DNA from: JBBROS01 sp963792675
GTDB lineage: Bacteria; Pseudomonadota; Alphaproteobacteria; Acetobacterales; Acetobacteraceae
Reading direction: 5' to 3'
NCBI GenBank assembly: GCA_963792675.1
Contig: CAWBWT010000002.1
Coordinates: 1 to 64,000, forward strand
DNA length: 64,000 bases
Shown piece by piece: positions 28,121 through 37,178 of the stretch (positions are counted from its first letter, which is position 1; each line of letters starts with the position of its first letter). The notes beneath the pieces were generated by a model. The model ran no database searches. It was not told the DNA's origin and saw only the letters and a list, made by a program, of their open reading frames with translations. The position numbers and the translations under genes were made by a program.

Positions 28121-28897
28121 ATGAGGCCCGGTGTCCGTCGTGCCTTGGGCCTTTCGGCCCTGCTGCTCGCTGTCCACTTCGGCTCTGCCGCCCACGCCGA
28201 GGCGGCCGATCCGCAGGCCTGCCCGGCCAGCAAGGTGCCGCCAATCGTGCTGCCGCGGATGCGGGAGGCGATCGCGGCCAACCGCGAGGTGACGATCGTC
28301 GCGCTGGGATCGTCGTCTACCCAGGGCTGGCATTCGACCGACATCGCCCACAGCTACCCGGCCGTGCTGCAGACCGAGCTCAACGGCGCGCTACCCACCG
28401 CGCATGTGGCCGTGCTGAACCGCGGCGTCGGCGGCCAGGACGTGCTGGAGATGCTGCCGCGCCTGGAAACCGACGCCCTCTCGCCCCGCCCCTCGCTGGT
28501 GATCTGGCAGGTGGGGGCGAACGGGGCGATGAAGCATATCGCGCTCGACTTGTTCAAACGGCTGCTGACCAACGGCATTCGCCGCATGCAGGACGCCAAG
28601 GTCGACGTCGTCCTGATGGACAATCAGCGGGCGCCCGCCATCCTGGCTTCGCCGGAGCACGTGCAGATCGACCAGGTGATGGCGGACGTGGCGGTCGCGA
28701 CCGGCGCCGGGTTGTTCGCACGCGGCGCCCTGATGGACCAGTGGCGGGCCGAAGGCTACCCGTACGAGCGCTTCGTCTCGGATGACGGCGTGCACCACAA
28801 CGATTTCGGCTACCGATGCGTGGCGAGCGCGCTGACCGCGGCGATCGTTGACGGTTTGAGCCAGACGTTGCCGACCCGGACGGCGGCGAAGCGGTAA
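28121..28897 (+). CDS. Secreted SGNH/GDSL-type hydrolase
   Basis: 258-residue esterase-like protein with a signal peptide (ALGLSALLLAVHFG...). SGNH blocks: ALGSSSTQGW (block I, Ser), GVGGQD (Gly), QVGAN (Asn) and DDGVHHNDFGY (block V, Asp and His). The substrate, perhaps an acetylated polysaccharide or ester, is not evident. It begins two bases after the tldD stop and is probably co-transcribed with it. It is convergent with the BTAD/TPR regulator gene. Confidence 0.85.
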   Translation: MRPGVRRALGLSALLLAVHFGSAAHAEAADPQACPASKVPPIVLPRMREAIAANREVTIVALGSSSTQGWHSTDIAHSYPAVLQTELNGALPTAHVAVLNRGVGGQDVLEMLPRLETDALSPRPSLVIWQVGANGAMKHIALDLFKRLLTNGIRRMQDAKVDVVLMDNQRAPAILASPEHVQIDQVMADVAVATGAGLFARGALMDQWRAEGYPYERFVSDDGVHHNDFGYRCVASALTAAIVDGLSQTLPTRTAAKR

Positions 28898-28945
28898 CGC
28901 GTTACGCGCCCGGGTGGCCCACGAGGAGTGGCCGGCTGGGAGCAG

Positions 28946-30982
28946 CTATTCGGGGGCGCCAGCTAGGCGTAGCCCTTGGGCCACGTGCTCGCGGTCCTGC
29001 GGCCGCTCCAGCGGCGTGGTGCGGAAGAACCTCTCGACCGAGAATTGCGGGTCGAGCGCCATCATCCGCCGCAGCACGACCGCAGCCTCGCGCTCCTGGC
29101 CCAGATGGCCGAGGGCCGCGATGTAGGGAACGGCGGCCGCGGTGAAGGCCGGGTTCAGCTCGCCCACCGTGCGGCCGGCGGACACCGCCGTTTCGTAATC
29201 GCGCCGCAGCAGGGCCACCAGACAGAACCCGACATCGTAGTGGAACGCCCCCGGGTCCATGGGCGACAGGATCTTGTAGCGGTTCAGCCGGCGCTCGGCC
29301 TCGTCCAGCTCGCCGAGATAGATGTGGGTCAAGCCGGAGAGCGCCCAGGCCATCGCCAGGTTCGGGTTTAGCGCCAAGGCCCGGTCGTGCAGGGCGACCG
29401 CCTCTCGCAGGCGGTGGTGCAGCACGGCACGGACATGGCCGGCGATCGTGAACCCCTTCGCATCCTGCGGGTCGAGGGTGATGGCGCGTTCGGCATGGAA
29501 CGCCGCCTCAGCCTGCGCCCCGGGCTCGTCGTCGGCCCAGTTGTGGATGACAAGGAAATGCAGCCAGAACGCATACCACGCATGGGCGGACGCATATTCC
29601 GGCTCGAGCGCCATCGCCCGCCGCAGCAGGTCGCCGGCGGCGAGGAAGTTGGCGCGCTCCAGCCGGGTCATGCTCGGAATGGCGCGCAGCACCATATCGT
29701 AGGCGGTCGCGTGCTGCGGCGGCCGGTGGGCCGCCCGGCGGCTTTCGATCAGCAGGATTTCCGGGTCGATCTGCGCCACAACCTCGGCCGCGACCTCGTC
29801 CTGCAACGTCAGCAAGTCGTCGACCTGGCGGTCGAACCGGCGCGCCCAGACGATCTGGCTGCCATCCTGCAGGTCCACCAGCCGCACCGTGATGCGCAAG
29901 CGCTTGGCCACCCGCTGCACCGAGCCGTCGAGCAGGTAGTCCAGCCCCAGCGTGCGCCGCAGCGCCGCATCGTCGCGCGACTCGGTCACGAACTGGGCGA
30001 TGGAGGAGCTGGACACCAGGAAGATCCAGCGGAACCGCGCCAGCGCCGAGGTGATCTCCTCCGCCAGTCCGAGCGCCAGATGCGCCTCGGTTTCGTCAGT
30101 ACCCACGAGCGCCAAGGGCAGCACGCCGAGCTTGGCGCCGCCTCGGATCGTGCTCGGGCGCGGCTCGAAGCGCGGCTCGGCCGGCGCTGGCGGGGGCGAA
30201 CTGCGCACCGCCTTGCCGCTGCGGATTTCGGACAGCAACGCCTGGGTCTCGGGAGACGGCACCGCATCCATTAGATCGGCCAGCACGGCGCGGCACCGGT
30301 CATACGATTGGATCGCCATGCCGCGTTCGCCGCGTTCGGAATGCGCCCGCATCAACGCGCGCCAGGCGCCCTCATGCGCACGATCGATCGTCAGCAGCTG
30401 CTGCGCCACCGGGATCAGCGTGTCCGGCGACTTCGCCTCGTTCAGCAGCGCCTCTGCCACCCCCCGGGCACGGTCGCGCAGCCGCTCGCGCTCGGCATGG
30501 AGCCACACGTCGAAGGCAGGATCGACGCCGTCGAGTTCCTCAAGCAACTCGCTGTCCAGCAGCGCCAGGGAGCCTGGATGCGTCGTGGTTGCCCGCAGCA
30601 CCTCCTCGACGTCGACCCAAACGATCCCGGGGCGGAGCGCGAGGCTGTCACGGTTGATTGACAAAATCTCCTGCTCGGCCGGCTGCAGCACCTCCAGCAG
30701 GCGATGGATCTCTTGACGCAGCGAGGCGCGCGCCTGCTCTTCCGGGCGGCGGCTCCAAAGCAACTCAGCGAGGCGCGAGCGAAGCACCGGGCGCGGCTGC
30801 GAGAGGGCAGCGATGGCGAGTAGCGCACGCGTCTTGCGGCCCGGCGGCAGCACGCTTTCGCTGTTGATGGTCCAGGCTTCCATTTGCCCGATCAGCCGCA
30901 GCCGGACCGCGACCGTTTCGGTCATCGGCCCGAGGGTGCGGGCTTGGACCGCCGGCTGGGAGCGAATCATCATACTCGACAT
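28946..30982 (-). CDS. BTAD/TPR transcriptional regulator with a TolB-like sensory domain
   Basis: Large regulator of about 678 residues. The N-terminal winged-helix resembles OmpR/SARP DNA-binding domains (RLRLIGQMEAW... GRKTRALLAIAAL). It is followed by a BTAD helical domain (about 80-230), a TolB-like N-terminal fold (KLGVLPLALVGT...LGLDYLLDGSVQR and DLQDGSQIVWARRFDR, about 280-420), and C-terminal TPRs. The start is uncertain: several Met lie between 31111 and 30925, and the ATG at 30982 is used because farther upstream would overlap gshA. Proteins of this layout are common in Rhizobiales and Rhodospirillales with unknown signals. It lies downstream of gshA on the same strand. Confidence 0.75.
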   Translation of the reverse strand: MSSMMIRSQPAVQARTLGPMTETVAVRLRLIGQMEAWTINSESVLPPGRKTRALLAIAALSQPRPVLRSRLAELLWSRRPEEQARASLRQEIHRLLEVLQPAEQEILSINRDSLALRPGIVWVDVEEVLRATTTHPGSLALLDSELLEELDGVDPAFDVWLHAERERLRDRARGVAEALLNEAKSPDTLIPVAQQLLTIDRAHEGAWRALMRAHSERGERGMAIQSYDRCRAVLADLMDAVPSPETQALLSEIRSGKAVRSSPPPAPAEPRFEPRPSTIRGGAKLGVLPLALVGTDETEAHLALGLAEEITSALARFRWIFLVSSSSIAQFVTESRDDAALRRTLGLDYLLDGSVQRVAKRLRITVRLVDLQDGSQIVWARRFDRQVDDLLTLQDEVAAEVVAQIDPEILLIESRRAAHRPPQHATAYDMVLRAIPSMTRLERANFLAAGDLLRRAMALEPEYASAHAWYAFWLHFLVIHNWADDEPGAQAEAAFHAERAITLDPQDAKGFTIAGHVRAVLHHRLREAVALHDRALALNPNLAMAWALSGLTHIYLGELDEAERRLNRYKILSPMDPGAFHYDVGFCLVALLRRDYETAVSAGRTVGELNPAFTAAAVPYIAALGHLGQEREAAVVLRRMMALDPQFSVERFFRTTPLERPQDREHVAQGLRLAGAPE

Positions 30983-31089
30983 TACCGCGAACTTAACGAA
31001 TGCTGGCAAGTTGAATATGACATCGTTCACGTTTACTCCCGCACTTTCCTCCCGAGAACACAAGGGTGTGATGAAATTGTCATACCCTG

Positions 31090-32466
31090 TCAAACGTCCG
31101 CTTCGTGCCAAATTTTAGACACGTCTCCAGACCACTCTCCTGAGTACCGCGACAACCAGTATTCAGCTTGAGTTGGACCTTGTTCCAACAACGGCAGCAA
31201 CGGAGCGAGGAACACTCGCTCATCACCGCCTTTGCTGTCCGGCATCGCCCGCGCACGCAGCCCGTCGGCGGCAATCGCGACCACGTCGCGTGCCAGGTCG
31301 CGCGCCGTCCCGCCCGCGAATGGCGCGTCCAGCGCTCGCCGCGGCACCTCGCCGCGTAGGGCCATGTACTCGGTCCAATCATGCCGGCGAACCAGCGCAT
31401 CGGCCGCATGCAGCGCAGCCTCATCATACAGAAGCCCGGTCCAGAGCGCGCTTTGCGCTACCATCATGTCCGGGCGTCCCGCATCGGCGCCGCGCATCTC
31501 GAGGAAGCGCTTGATCCGCACGTCGGTGAAGGCGGTCGTCATGTGGTCCTCGAAGTCGCCCAGCGTCGCCGGGCCACCCGGGATCACGGCGTCGCCGCCG
31601 GCCATGAAGGCGCGGAACGAACGGCCGGCGCAATCGACATACTGCCCGTCACGCATGACGAAGTACATCGGGACGTCCAGCAGCCACTCGACGTAGCGCT
31701 CGAAGCCGAACCCCTCCTGGAAGAACACCGCCGGCATGCCGCTGCGGGCGTTATCGACGTCGGTCCAGACCTGGGCGCGGCTCGACAGGAACCCGCTCGG
31801 CCGCCCTTCCACGAAGGGCGAGTTGGCGAACAGCGCGGTTGCGACCGGCTGCAGCGCCAAAGCGACGCGCAGCTTGCGCGCCATGTCGGCCTCGTCGGAA
31901 TAGTCGAGGTTGACCTGCACCGTGCAGGTCCGGGTCATCATGTCGAGCCCGAGCGACCCAACCTTGGGCATGTAGCGCCGCATGATCGCGTAGCGGCTTT
32001 TGGGCATCCACGGCATCTCGTCCCGCCGCATCGTCGGGTGGTGGCCGAGCGGCGCGAAGCCGATCCCGAGCCGGTCCGCCACCGGCCGCACCGAGGCGAA
32101 ATGGGCGTCGAGCTCGGCCGCCGTCTCGTGCAGGGTGCGCAGCGGACCGCCCGACAGCTCGAGCTGGCCGGCCGGCTCCAGCGACACCGAGGCGGACTGG
32201 TTGGCGCCCCGCCCCTTCAGGCCGATGATCTGCTCGCGGTCGAGGATCGGCTCCCAGACGCCCGGCTCCGCCAAGCCCTCCAGCAAGGCGCCGATGCCGC
32301 CGGGCGCATAGGGGGGCGGGCGGCCGGTAGCGCGGACGAACCCGAACTTCTCGTGCTCGGTGCCGATTCGGTACTCGGACCGTGGCTTGCCCCCGGCCGC
32401 GATATGGTCAGCCAGTTGCCTCACCGACGCGATAGGCGTGTCGTCGGTGTCTCCGGGGTTGGACAT
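31090..32466 (-). CDS. gshA: Glutamate-cysteine ligase (plant/proteobacterial type)
   Basis: First enzyme of glutathione synthesis, 458 residues, of the type found in plants and alphaproteobacteria. The block YRIGTEHEKFGF near 38-49 holds the conserved Glu residues. SVSLEPAGQLELSGGP and TCTVQVNLDYSDEADM are the next family motifs. ATG 32466 is preferred over a start at 32481 for its fit with family length. The gene is divergent to ubiA with a short gap. Confidence 0.93.
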   Translation of the reverse strand: MSNPGDTDDTPIASVRQLADHIAAGGKPRSEYRIGTEHEKFGFVRATGRPPPYAPGGIGALLEGLAEPGVWEPILDREQIIGLKGRGANQSASVSLEPAGQLELSGGPLRTLHETAAELDAHFASVRPVADRLGIGFAPLGHHPTMRRDEMPWMPKSRYAIMRRYMPKVGSLGLDMMTRTCTVQVNLDYSDEADMARKLRVALALQPVATALFANSPFVEGRPSGFLSSRAQVWTDVDNARSGMPAVFFQEGFGFERYVEWLLDVPMYFVMRDGQYVDCAGRSFRAFMAGGDAVIPGGPATLGDFEDHMTTAFTDVRIKRFLEMRGADAGRPDMMVAQSALWTGLLYDEAALHAADALVRRHDWTEYMALRGEVPRRALDAPFAGGTARDLARDVVAIAADGLRARAMPDSKGGDERVFLAPLLPLLEQGPTQAEYWLSRYSGEWSGDVSKIWHEADV

Positions 32467-32489
32467 CGTGCGGCCCGTCAACGTGAGAC

Positions 32490-33479
32490 GTGAACAAAGG
32501 GCCGCGCACCCCCATCGTCAAGCTGGCAGACCCGTTCGAAGCGGCTGGGCTGGCGTGCACCGGCGCGTCCGCCTATGCAGGCCTGATGCAGGGCTACACC
32601 GATATTGCCAACACCGGCTGGGTGTCCCGGTTGCCCGCCGCCCTGCGCGCCTATGCGGTGCTGGCCCGGTTGGATCGGCCGATCGGCGCCTGGCTGCTGT
32701 TCCTGCCGGGGCTGTGGAGCATCCTGCTCGCCCGCATCGACGCCACCGGCACCCTGCGCCTGGTCGCGCTGTTCGCGCTCGGCAGCGTCGTCATGCGCGG
32801 TGCCGGCTGCGTCGTCAACGACATGTGGGACCGCGACATGGACCGGCGCGTCACCCGCACGGCCGGCCGGCCGCTGGCCAGCGGCGCGTTGCGGATGCGG
32901 CAGGCGACGGCGTTCCTGCTGCTGCTGCTGGTGATCGGGCTCGGCATCCTGCTGCAGCTCGACCCGCTGGCGCAGGCCTTGGGCGTGCTCTCTCTGGTGC
33001 TGGTGGCGCTGTACCCGCTGGCCAAGCGGGTCACCTGGTGGCCGCAAGCGGTGCTCGGGATCACCTTCAGCTGGGGCGCGCCAATGGGCTACGCCGCCGC
33101 AACAGGCCGGCTTGGCCCGGCGGCGCTCGCGCTCTACGCGGCCGCGTTCGCCTGGATCCTCGGCTACGACACCGTCTACGCCCACCAGGATCGCGAGGAC
33201 GACGCGCTAATCGGGGTGCGCAGCACGGCGCGGCTGTTTGCTGCCCATACGCGCCCATTCCTGGCCGCCTGCTACGGCTCCGCGGTCACGCTGCTGGCGC
33301 TCGCGGGCGGGCTGGCCGGCCTCGGGCCGGGCTTCTACCTCGCATTGGCGGTTCCGGCGGCGCTGCTCGCCTGGCAGGTCTGGACCCTCGACATCGACGA
33401 CCCGGCCGGGTGCCTGCGCCGCTTTCACCGCAACCGCGAAGTCGGCTTGCTGGTAGCGGCAGCGATCCTGGCCGGATGA
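32490..33479 (+). CDS. ubiA: 4-Hydroxybenzoate polyprenyltransferase UbiA
   Basis: Integral-membrane prenyltransferase of the ubiquinone pathway, attaching the polyprenyl chain to 4-hydroxybenzoate. It has nine or so membrane helices. NDMWDRDMDRRV (the N-D-x-x-D-x-x-x-D motif) and the second Asp cluster YAHQDREDDAL are intact. GTG 32490 gives 329 residues. The ATG at 32586 would give 297, closer to some family members, so the start is uncertain. It overlaps the methyltransferase gene by 4 bases (ATGA). Confidence 0.93.
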   Translation: MNKGPRTPIVKLADPFEAAGLACTGASAYAGLMQGYTDIANTGWVSRLPAALRAYAVLARLDRPIGAWLLFLPGLWSILLARIDATGTLRLVALFALGSVVMRGAGCVVNDMWDRDMDRRVTRTAGRPLASGALRMRQATAFLLLLLVIGLGILLQLDPLAQALGVLSLVLVALYPLAKRVTWWPQAVLGITFSWGAPMGYAAATGRLGPAALALYAAAFAWILGYDTVYAHQDREDDALIGVRSTARLFAAHTRPFLAACYGSAVTLLALAGGLAGLGPGFYLALAVPAALLAWQVWTLDIDDPAGCLRRFHRNREVGLLVAAAILAG

Positions 33480-34143
33480 GCCGCCCGGCCGGCGCCTTCA
33501 TCCAAGCGAACACCACCCCCGGCCATGCGCCGCTGGTCCCCGAGGTCGAACTCCATCTGGCCACCGAGATCACCCCGATTTGGCAGGCCAGCGAAGCGTG
33601 GCTGGAGCAGGAGGGCCTCGAGCCCCCCGTTCTGGGCCTTCGCCTGGCCCGGCAGTCAGGCGCTCGCCCGGCACGTGCTGGACCAGCCGGCCCTGGTGGC
33701 CGGACGAAGGGTGCTCGATTTCGCGGCCGGCGGCGGCCTGGCCGCGATCGCCTGCGCGCTGGCCCGGGCAGCGTCGGTCGAGGCCGCCGAGATCGACCCA
33801 TTGGCTGCCGAAGCGATTCGGCTGAACGCCGCGCCGGAACGGGGTGTCCGTCACCATCTCCGCACGTGACGTGGTGGGCGAAGCGGGTCGCTGGGATCTG
33901 ATCGTCTGCGGCGACGTCTGCTACGAGGCGCCGATGACGGGCCACATCATGCCATGGCTCCGGCGCCTGGCCCGAACAGCGGAGGTGTGGATTGCCGACC
34001 CGGGCCGGAACTATCTGCCCGCCACCGGAACGCAGGCCTTCGCGAGCTACGAGGTCGCGACGTCGGTCGAGCTCGAGGACCGAACGTTGCGGACGACCCG
34101 GCTCCTGCGGGTGTTGCCGCCGGAGCCGGGCCACGGTCAGTAG
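33476..34143 (+). pseudogene. METTL20-like (EtfB lysine) methyltransferase, two frameshifts
   Basis: Class I SAM methyltransferase that resembles the human ETFB lysine methyltransferase METTL20 and its bacterial homologues. Reconstruction over three frames gives PPFWAFAWPGSQALARHV, the SAM-binding VLDFAAGGGLAAIAC and EIDPLAAEAIRLNA, and DLIVCGDVCYEAPM with VWIADPGRNYLP. One extra C in a six-C run at 33623-33628 and one extra C near 33834 break it; each shifts the frame by +1. It is coupled to ubiA by an ATGA overlap. It may be intact in the living genome. Confidence 0.7.
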
Positions 34144-34277
34144 CCGCTATGCGGCAGCCGGCTCCTGCGGGTGCTGCCGCCGGAGCCGGGCGACGGTCAG
34201 TAGCCGCTGCGCGGCGGCCGGCTCCTGCGGGTATTGCCGCCGGAGCCGGGCGACGGTCAGTAGCGGCTGCGCGGCGG
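34098..34277. repeat. 60-bp tandem repeat, three copies, each with a hairpin
   Basis: Three near-identical units begin at 34098, 34158 and 34218. Each contains CCGGCTCC...GGAGCCGG, an 8-bp stem with extra inner pairs. The unit includes the methyltransferase 3' end, so copies 2 and 3 repeat its last codons in frame (RLLRVLPPEPG) with the stop repeated. The convergent secreted-protein gene ends in the third copy. Confidence 0.85.
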
Positions 34278-34652
34278 CGGGTCGTCGTATTGCGAACGTG
34301 GCCGGCCGTTGTCGTAAGTGCGGTTGGTGTCGCGGTCGGAGCCGCGCCGATCCCGATCGGCCTCCTCGACCCCGCGGCGGTTGCGGTCGTCGGCCCGCCG
34401 CCGGTCGTCGTAGCCGCGCTCGTCGCTGCCACGTGCGGACTCGCGCGGCCGCCGGGCTTGATCCGCCTGGTCGCGCCGCCCCTGCTCGTAGGCGTTGCGG
34501 TCACGGTCCTGGGACTGGTTCTGCCCCGGCAGGAGTTGGTCCTTCAATTGACGGCCCACATCGCCGAGGCTCTGCGCCGCCGCCGGCGCCACGCCGAGCC
34601 CGAGGCCGAGCCCCAAGCCGACACCAAGAGCTGCCGCCGCTAAAACTCGCAT
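34257..34652 (-). CDS. Secreted Asp/Arg-rich hypothetical protein
   Basis: 131-residue protein with a signal peptide (MRVLAAAALGVGLGLGLGLG...APAAA) and a GGGAGG site before ATG 34652. The mature part begins QSLGDVGRQLKDQLLPGQNQSQD and then becomes a very charged stretch of Asp, Arg, Gln and Glu repeats (DRDRNAYEQG, SDERGYDDRRRADDRNRR), ending PPPRSRY. It looks disordered and may bind nucleic acid, metal or polymer, but nothing certain can be said. I do not recognise it. Confidence 0.65.
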   Translation of the reverse strand: MRVLAAAALGVGLGLGLGLGVAPAAAQSLGDVGRQLKDQLLPGQNQSQDRDRNAYEQGRRDQADQARRPRESARGSDERGYDDRRRADDRNRRGVEEADRDRRGSDRDTNRTYDNGRPRSQYDDPPPRSRY

Positions 34653-34731
34653 CGTGTCCTCCCGCATTGGTTGGGGGAGCAACGCGGCGCCGAGTGGTTT
34701 GGTTCAGGCGCGGACCGGCATCGCCCGCAGC

Positions 34732-35596
34732 CTAGCGGTTCATCAGCACCGGGATCTTGGCGTTCTCGAGCACATGCCGGGTCACCCCGCCCAGGATCAG
34801 CTGCCGCAGCCGGGAATGCGAATAGGCGCCCATCGCCAGCATGTCGGCGTCGAACGCCCGCGCACCCTCCAGCAGCCCGCGGCCGACATCGCGTTCGACC
34901 GGGCGGAACTGCGCCGTGTCGCATTCGATGCCATGCAGCGCAAGGTAGCTCGCCAGCTCCATCGCGCCGGGCCCACGGCGCTGGTACTCGTCGGCGGAGA
35001 GGATGCTGTACCGACTGCGCCCGCTGCATCCACGGGATCGTCGCCTGCACCGCGGCGGCGCTCTCGGCCGTGCCGTTCCAGGCCACGCAGATCCGCGTCC
35101 CGATGGTGGGCAGCGGCACTTGCGGCGCGATCAGCACCGGGCGGCCGCTGTCGAACAGCACGGCATGCAGCGCGTCGCTGCTGCTGACGTCGTCGCCGGC
35201 CTCGGGGTGCGGCACGATCGTCAGGTCGGTGAGGCGCGCAAGCTGGGCGACAAGGTCCTCCTCCCGGCCGGTGACGCTCGCGAAGTTGGCGGTGGCGCCG
35301 GCGCCGCGGTGCGGCTCGGCGACGGTCACGCCATGCTCGCCCACGAAGCGGTCGAACAAGGCGCGCACCGCGTTGCTGCGCTCGCTGCTCTCCTTTTCGG
35401 TCGCCGACATCATCTCCTCGATCATGGCGCCCGACAGGCCTTCGCCGGCCAGCGGCGCCACGTCGCGGCTGTCGACCCGGACATGCAGGCAGGTCAGGTG
35501 GGCGTCCCAGAGCCGGGCCACCATCAGCGCGGTGGTCAAGGCGGCCTCGCCGGCGGCGGTGCCGGTCAGTGGAAGCAGAATGCGGCGGATCGGCAT
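34732..35596 (-). pseudogene. Universal stress protein with two UspA domains, frameshifted
   Basis: About 287 residues after repair. Domain 1 starts MPIRRILLPLTGTAAGEAAL. Domain 2 includes RICVAWNGTAESAAAV and ends with the ATP-binding type motif GAYSHSRLRQLILGGVTRHVL and IPVLMNR. One extra base near 35008 shifts the frame between AQSV and ILSADEY. Double UspA proteins bind ATP and respond to starvation or oxygen stress. The adjacent indel-rich region makes an assembly error likely. Confidence 0.75.
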
Positions 35597-35629
35597 GGCT
35601 GGGTCGTTCCGGGCTAGAGTGTCAGGCGA

Positions 35630-37102
35630 TCATAGCATCCGCGCGGCCGACTGCATCTTTTCTCCGAGGTCGGGCGCGGTTGCGTCCAGCCAGCGCCAAT
35701 CGGCCGGGGCCTGCAAGCCGCGCGCCGCCTCGTGCAGCACGGCCACGGTGGCGTCGGAGGCGTCGCCGCGCCGGCCGGCGATGCGCGCCTCGAGCACGGG
35801 GAGCGGCGCATCCAGCCAGATGCCGAGGAAGGGCACGCCGGCCGCAGCCGCGGCGCCGGAACGGCCGCACGCCGTGCCGGGTCGACGAAAGTCGCATCCA
35901 CCAGCACCGTATGCCCGCCCGCCCTCGCACCCGTCATCGCGTCGCTTATCGCCTGCAGCAGCGCCGCGTCGGTGCGCCGATGCGCCTCGGCGTGTAGGCG
36001 GTGCTCGGCAGCCGCTCCTCGGCGGCACGCCGTGCAGCCGCTTGCGGACCTCGTCGCTGCGCAGGATCAGCGCCCCCGGCGCCGGGCCGAGCGCGGGCGC
36101 CAGCGCGCGGGCCAGGGTGCTCTTGCCGGTGCCCATCAGCCCGCCGATGGCCACCACGATGGCCCGGCCCGGCCTCAGCGCCGCAGCCGTCGCCCGCAGC
36201 AGCCCGCGGCAGTCGTGGCCGCGCGTCGCCTCGACATGCGCCCGCACCATGGCCCGCAGCGACAGGAACGGCGGCAACGCCCCGACCAGCCCGGCATCGC
36301 CGGTGCGGGCGACGTAGCGGTTCAGCACCCGGTTCGCCGCCGCCCGCGACACCCGCTGCTCGAGGTCCATCAGCAGGAACGCCAGGTCGTAGCCCAGGTC
36401 GATCGTGGCGAGCTCCTCGTCGAACTCGAGCGCGTCGAACGGCGCCGGCCGGCCTTGCCACAGCAGCATGTTGCCGAGATGCAGGTCGCCATGCGCCCGG
36501 CGGATCAGCGGCGCCCGGCTCTGCAGCAGCGGCGCCGCGCGGTCGAGCGCCGCCGCCAGTCCGCGCTCCCAGGCCGCCACCTCCGCTTCGGCGAGGCCGG
36601 CCGCCCGTGCCGCCGCCGCATTGCCGGCGGCGACCCGGCGCATGCGCCCGACCGGATCCGCTGCCGCGACCGGGGTTTGCGCCGCATGCATCGCCGCGAC
36701 CGCGTCGGCGACCGCGGTCAGCAGCGGCGGATCGAACTGGCCGGCCGCCGCCATGGCGTCGAGGAAGTCGCCATCGGGCACCGGCGCCATGCGCAGCACC
36801 CAGTCCACCACCGGGCCGTCGCCGGCGAGCGCGAGCCCGTCCGCCTCGTGCGTCACCGGCACGACGTCGCGATACAGGCCCGGCACGAAGGCGGCGTTGA
36901 CCGCCAACTCACGCCCGAGGAACTGCCGCCTGGCGTCGAGGGTCGAGAAATCGAGGAAGCCGAGCCGCACGGCCTTTTTCAGCTTCCACACCGTGTCGGC
37001 GCCGCGGAAGACGGCGGAGATGTGCGTCTCCACCGGCGACGCGCCGTCGGCGAGGCCGGAAAGAAAGGCGGCGGTCTCGGCCTGCTCGGCGGGAATGCTC
37101 AT
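35630..37102 (-). CDS. Aminoglycoside phosphotransferase-like / P-loop kinase fusion (internal frame errors)
   Basis: Two-domain protein of about 490 residues: an APH/choline kinase-like N-terminal domain with RRAHGDLHLGNMLLW and EFDEELATIDLGYDLA (catalytic and metal-binding Asp), followed by a P-loop kinase with GLMGTGKSTLARAL (about 320-333). From 36031 down to about 35850 the frame is wrong. Three successive single-base losses (in GG runs near 36025, 36002 and 35860) would restore PPEERLPSTAYTP, VLVDATFVDPARRA and VPFLGIWLDAP. Because three -1 shifts cancel, the gene still reads from start to stop. Function unknown. Confidence 0.75.
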   Translation of the reverse strand: MSIPAEQAETAAFLSGLADGASPVETHISAVFRGADTVWKLKKAVRLGFLDFSTLDARRQFLGRELAVNAAFVPGLYRDVVPVTHEADGLALAGDGPVVDWVLRMAPVPDGDFLDAMAAAGQFDPPLLTAVADAVAAMHAAQTPVAAADPVGRMRRVAAGNAAAARAAGLAEAEVAAWERGLAAALDRAAPLLQSRAPLIRRAHGDLHLGNMLLWQGRPAPFDALEFDEELATIDLGYDLAFLLMDLEQRVSRAAANRVLNRYVARTGDAGLVGALPPFLSLRAMVRAHVEATRGHDCRGLLRATAAALRPGRAIVVAIGGLMGTGKSTLARALAPALGPAPGALILRSDEVRKRLHGVPPRSGCRAPPTRRGASAHRRGAAAGDKRRDDGCEGGRAYGAGGCDFRRPGTACGRSGAAAAAGVPFLGIWLDAPLPVLEARIAGRRGDASDATVAVLHEAARGLQAPADWRWLDATAPDLGEKMQSAARML

Positions 37103-37124
37103 CCGGGGCTCTCCCGCGCCAGAC

Positions 37125-37178
37125 CTGGCCTTACAATGAGACTGGGCCTGACAATCAGGCTCGGCCTAGGGGTATAGC
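37125..37178. repeat. 18-bp imperfect tandem repeat at the pdxH 3' end
   Basis: Three 18-base units starting at 37125, 37143 and 37161 (cores tTACAATGAG, tGACAATCAG and a decayed third) span the gap between the APH-AAA gene and the pdxH stop. They may be a decayed palindrome or replication-slippage product. Confidence 0.55.

Noticed and set aside
34098..34277. Regular 60-bp repeats as a CRISPR array
   Set aside because: There are no unique spacers; the entire unit is repeated, so it is a tandem duplication.
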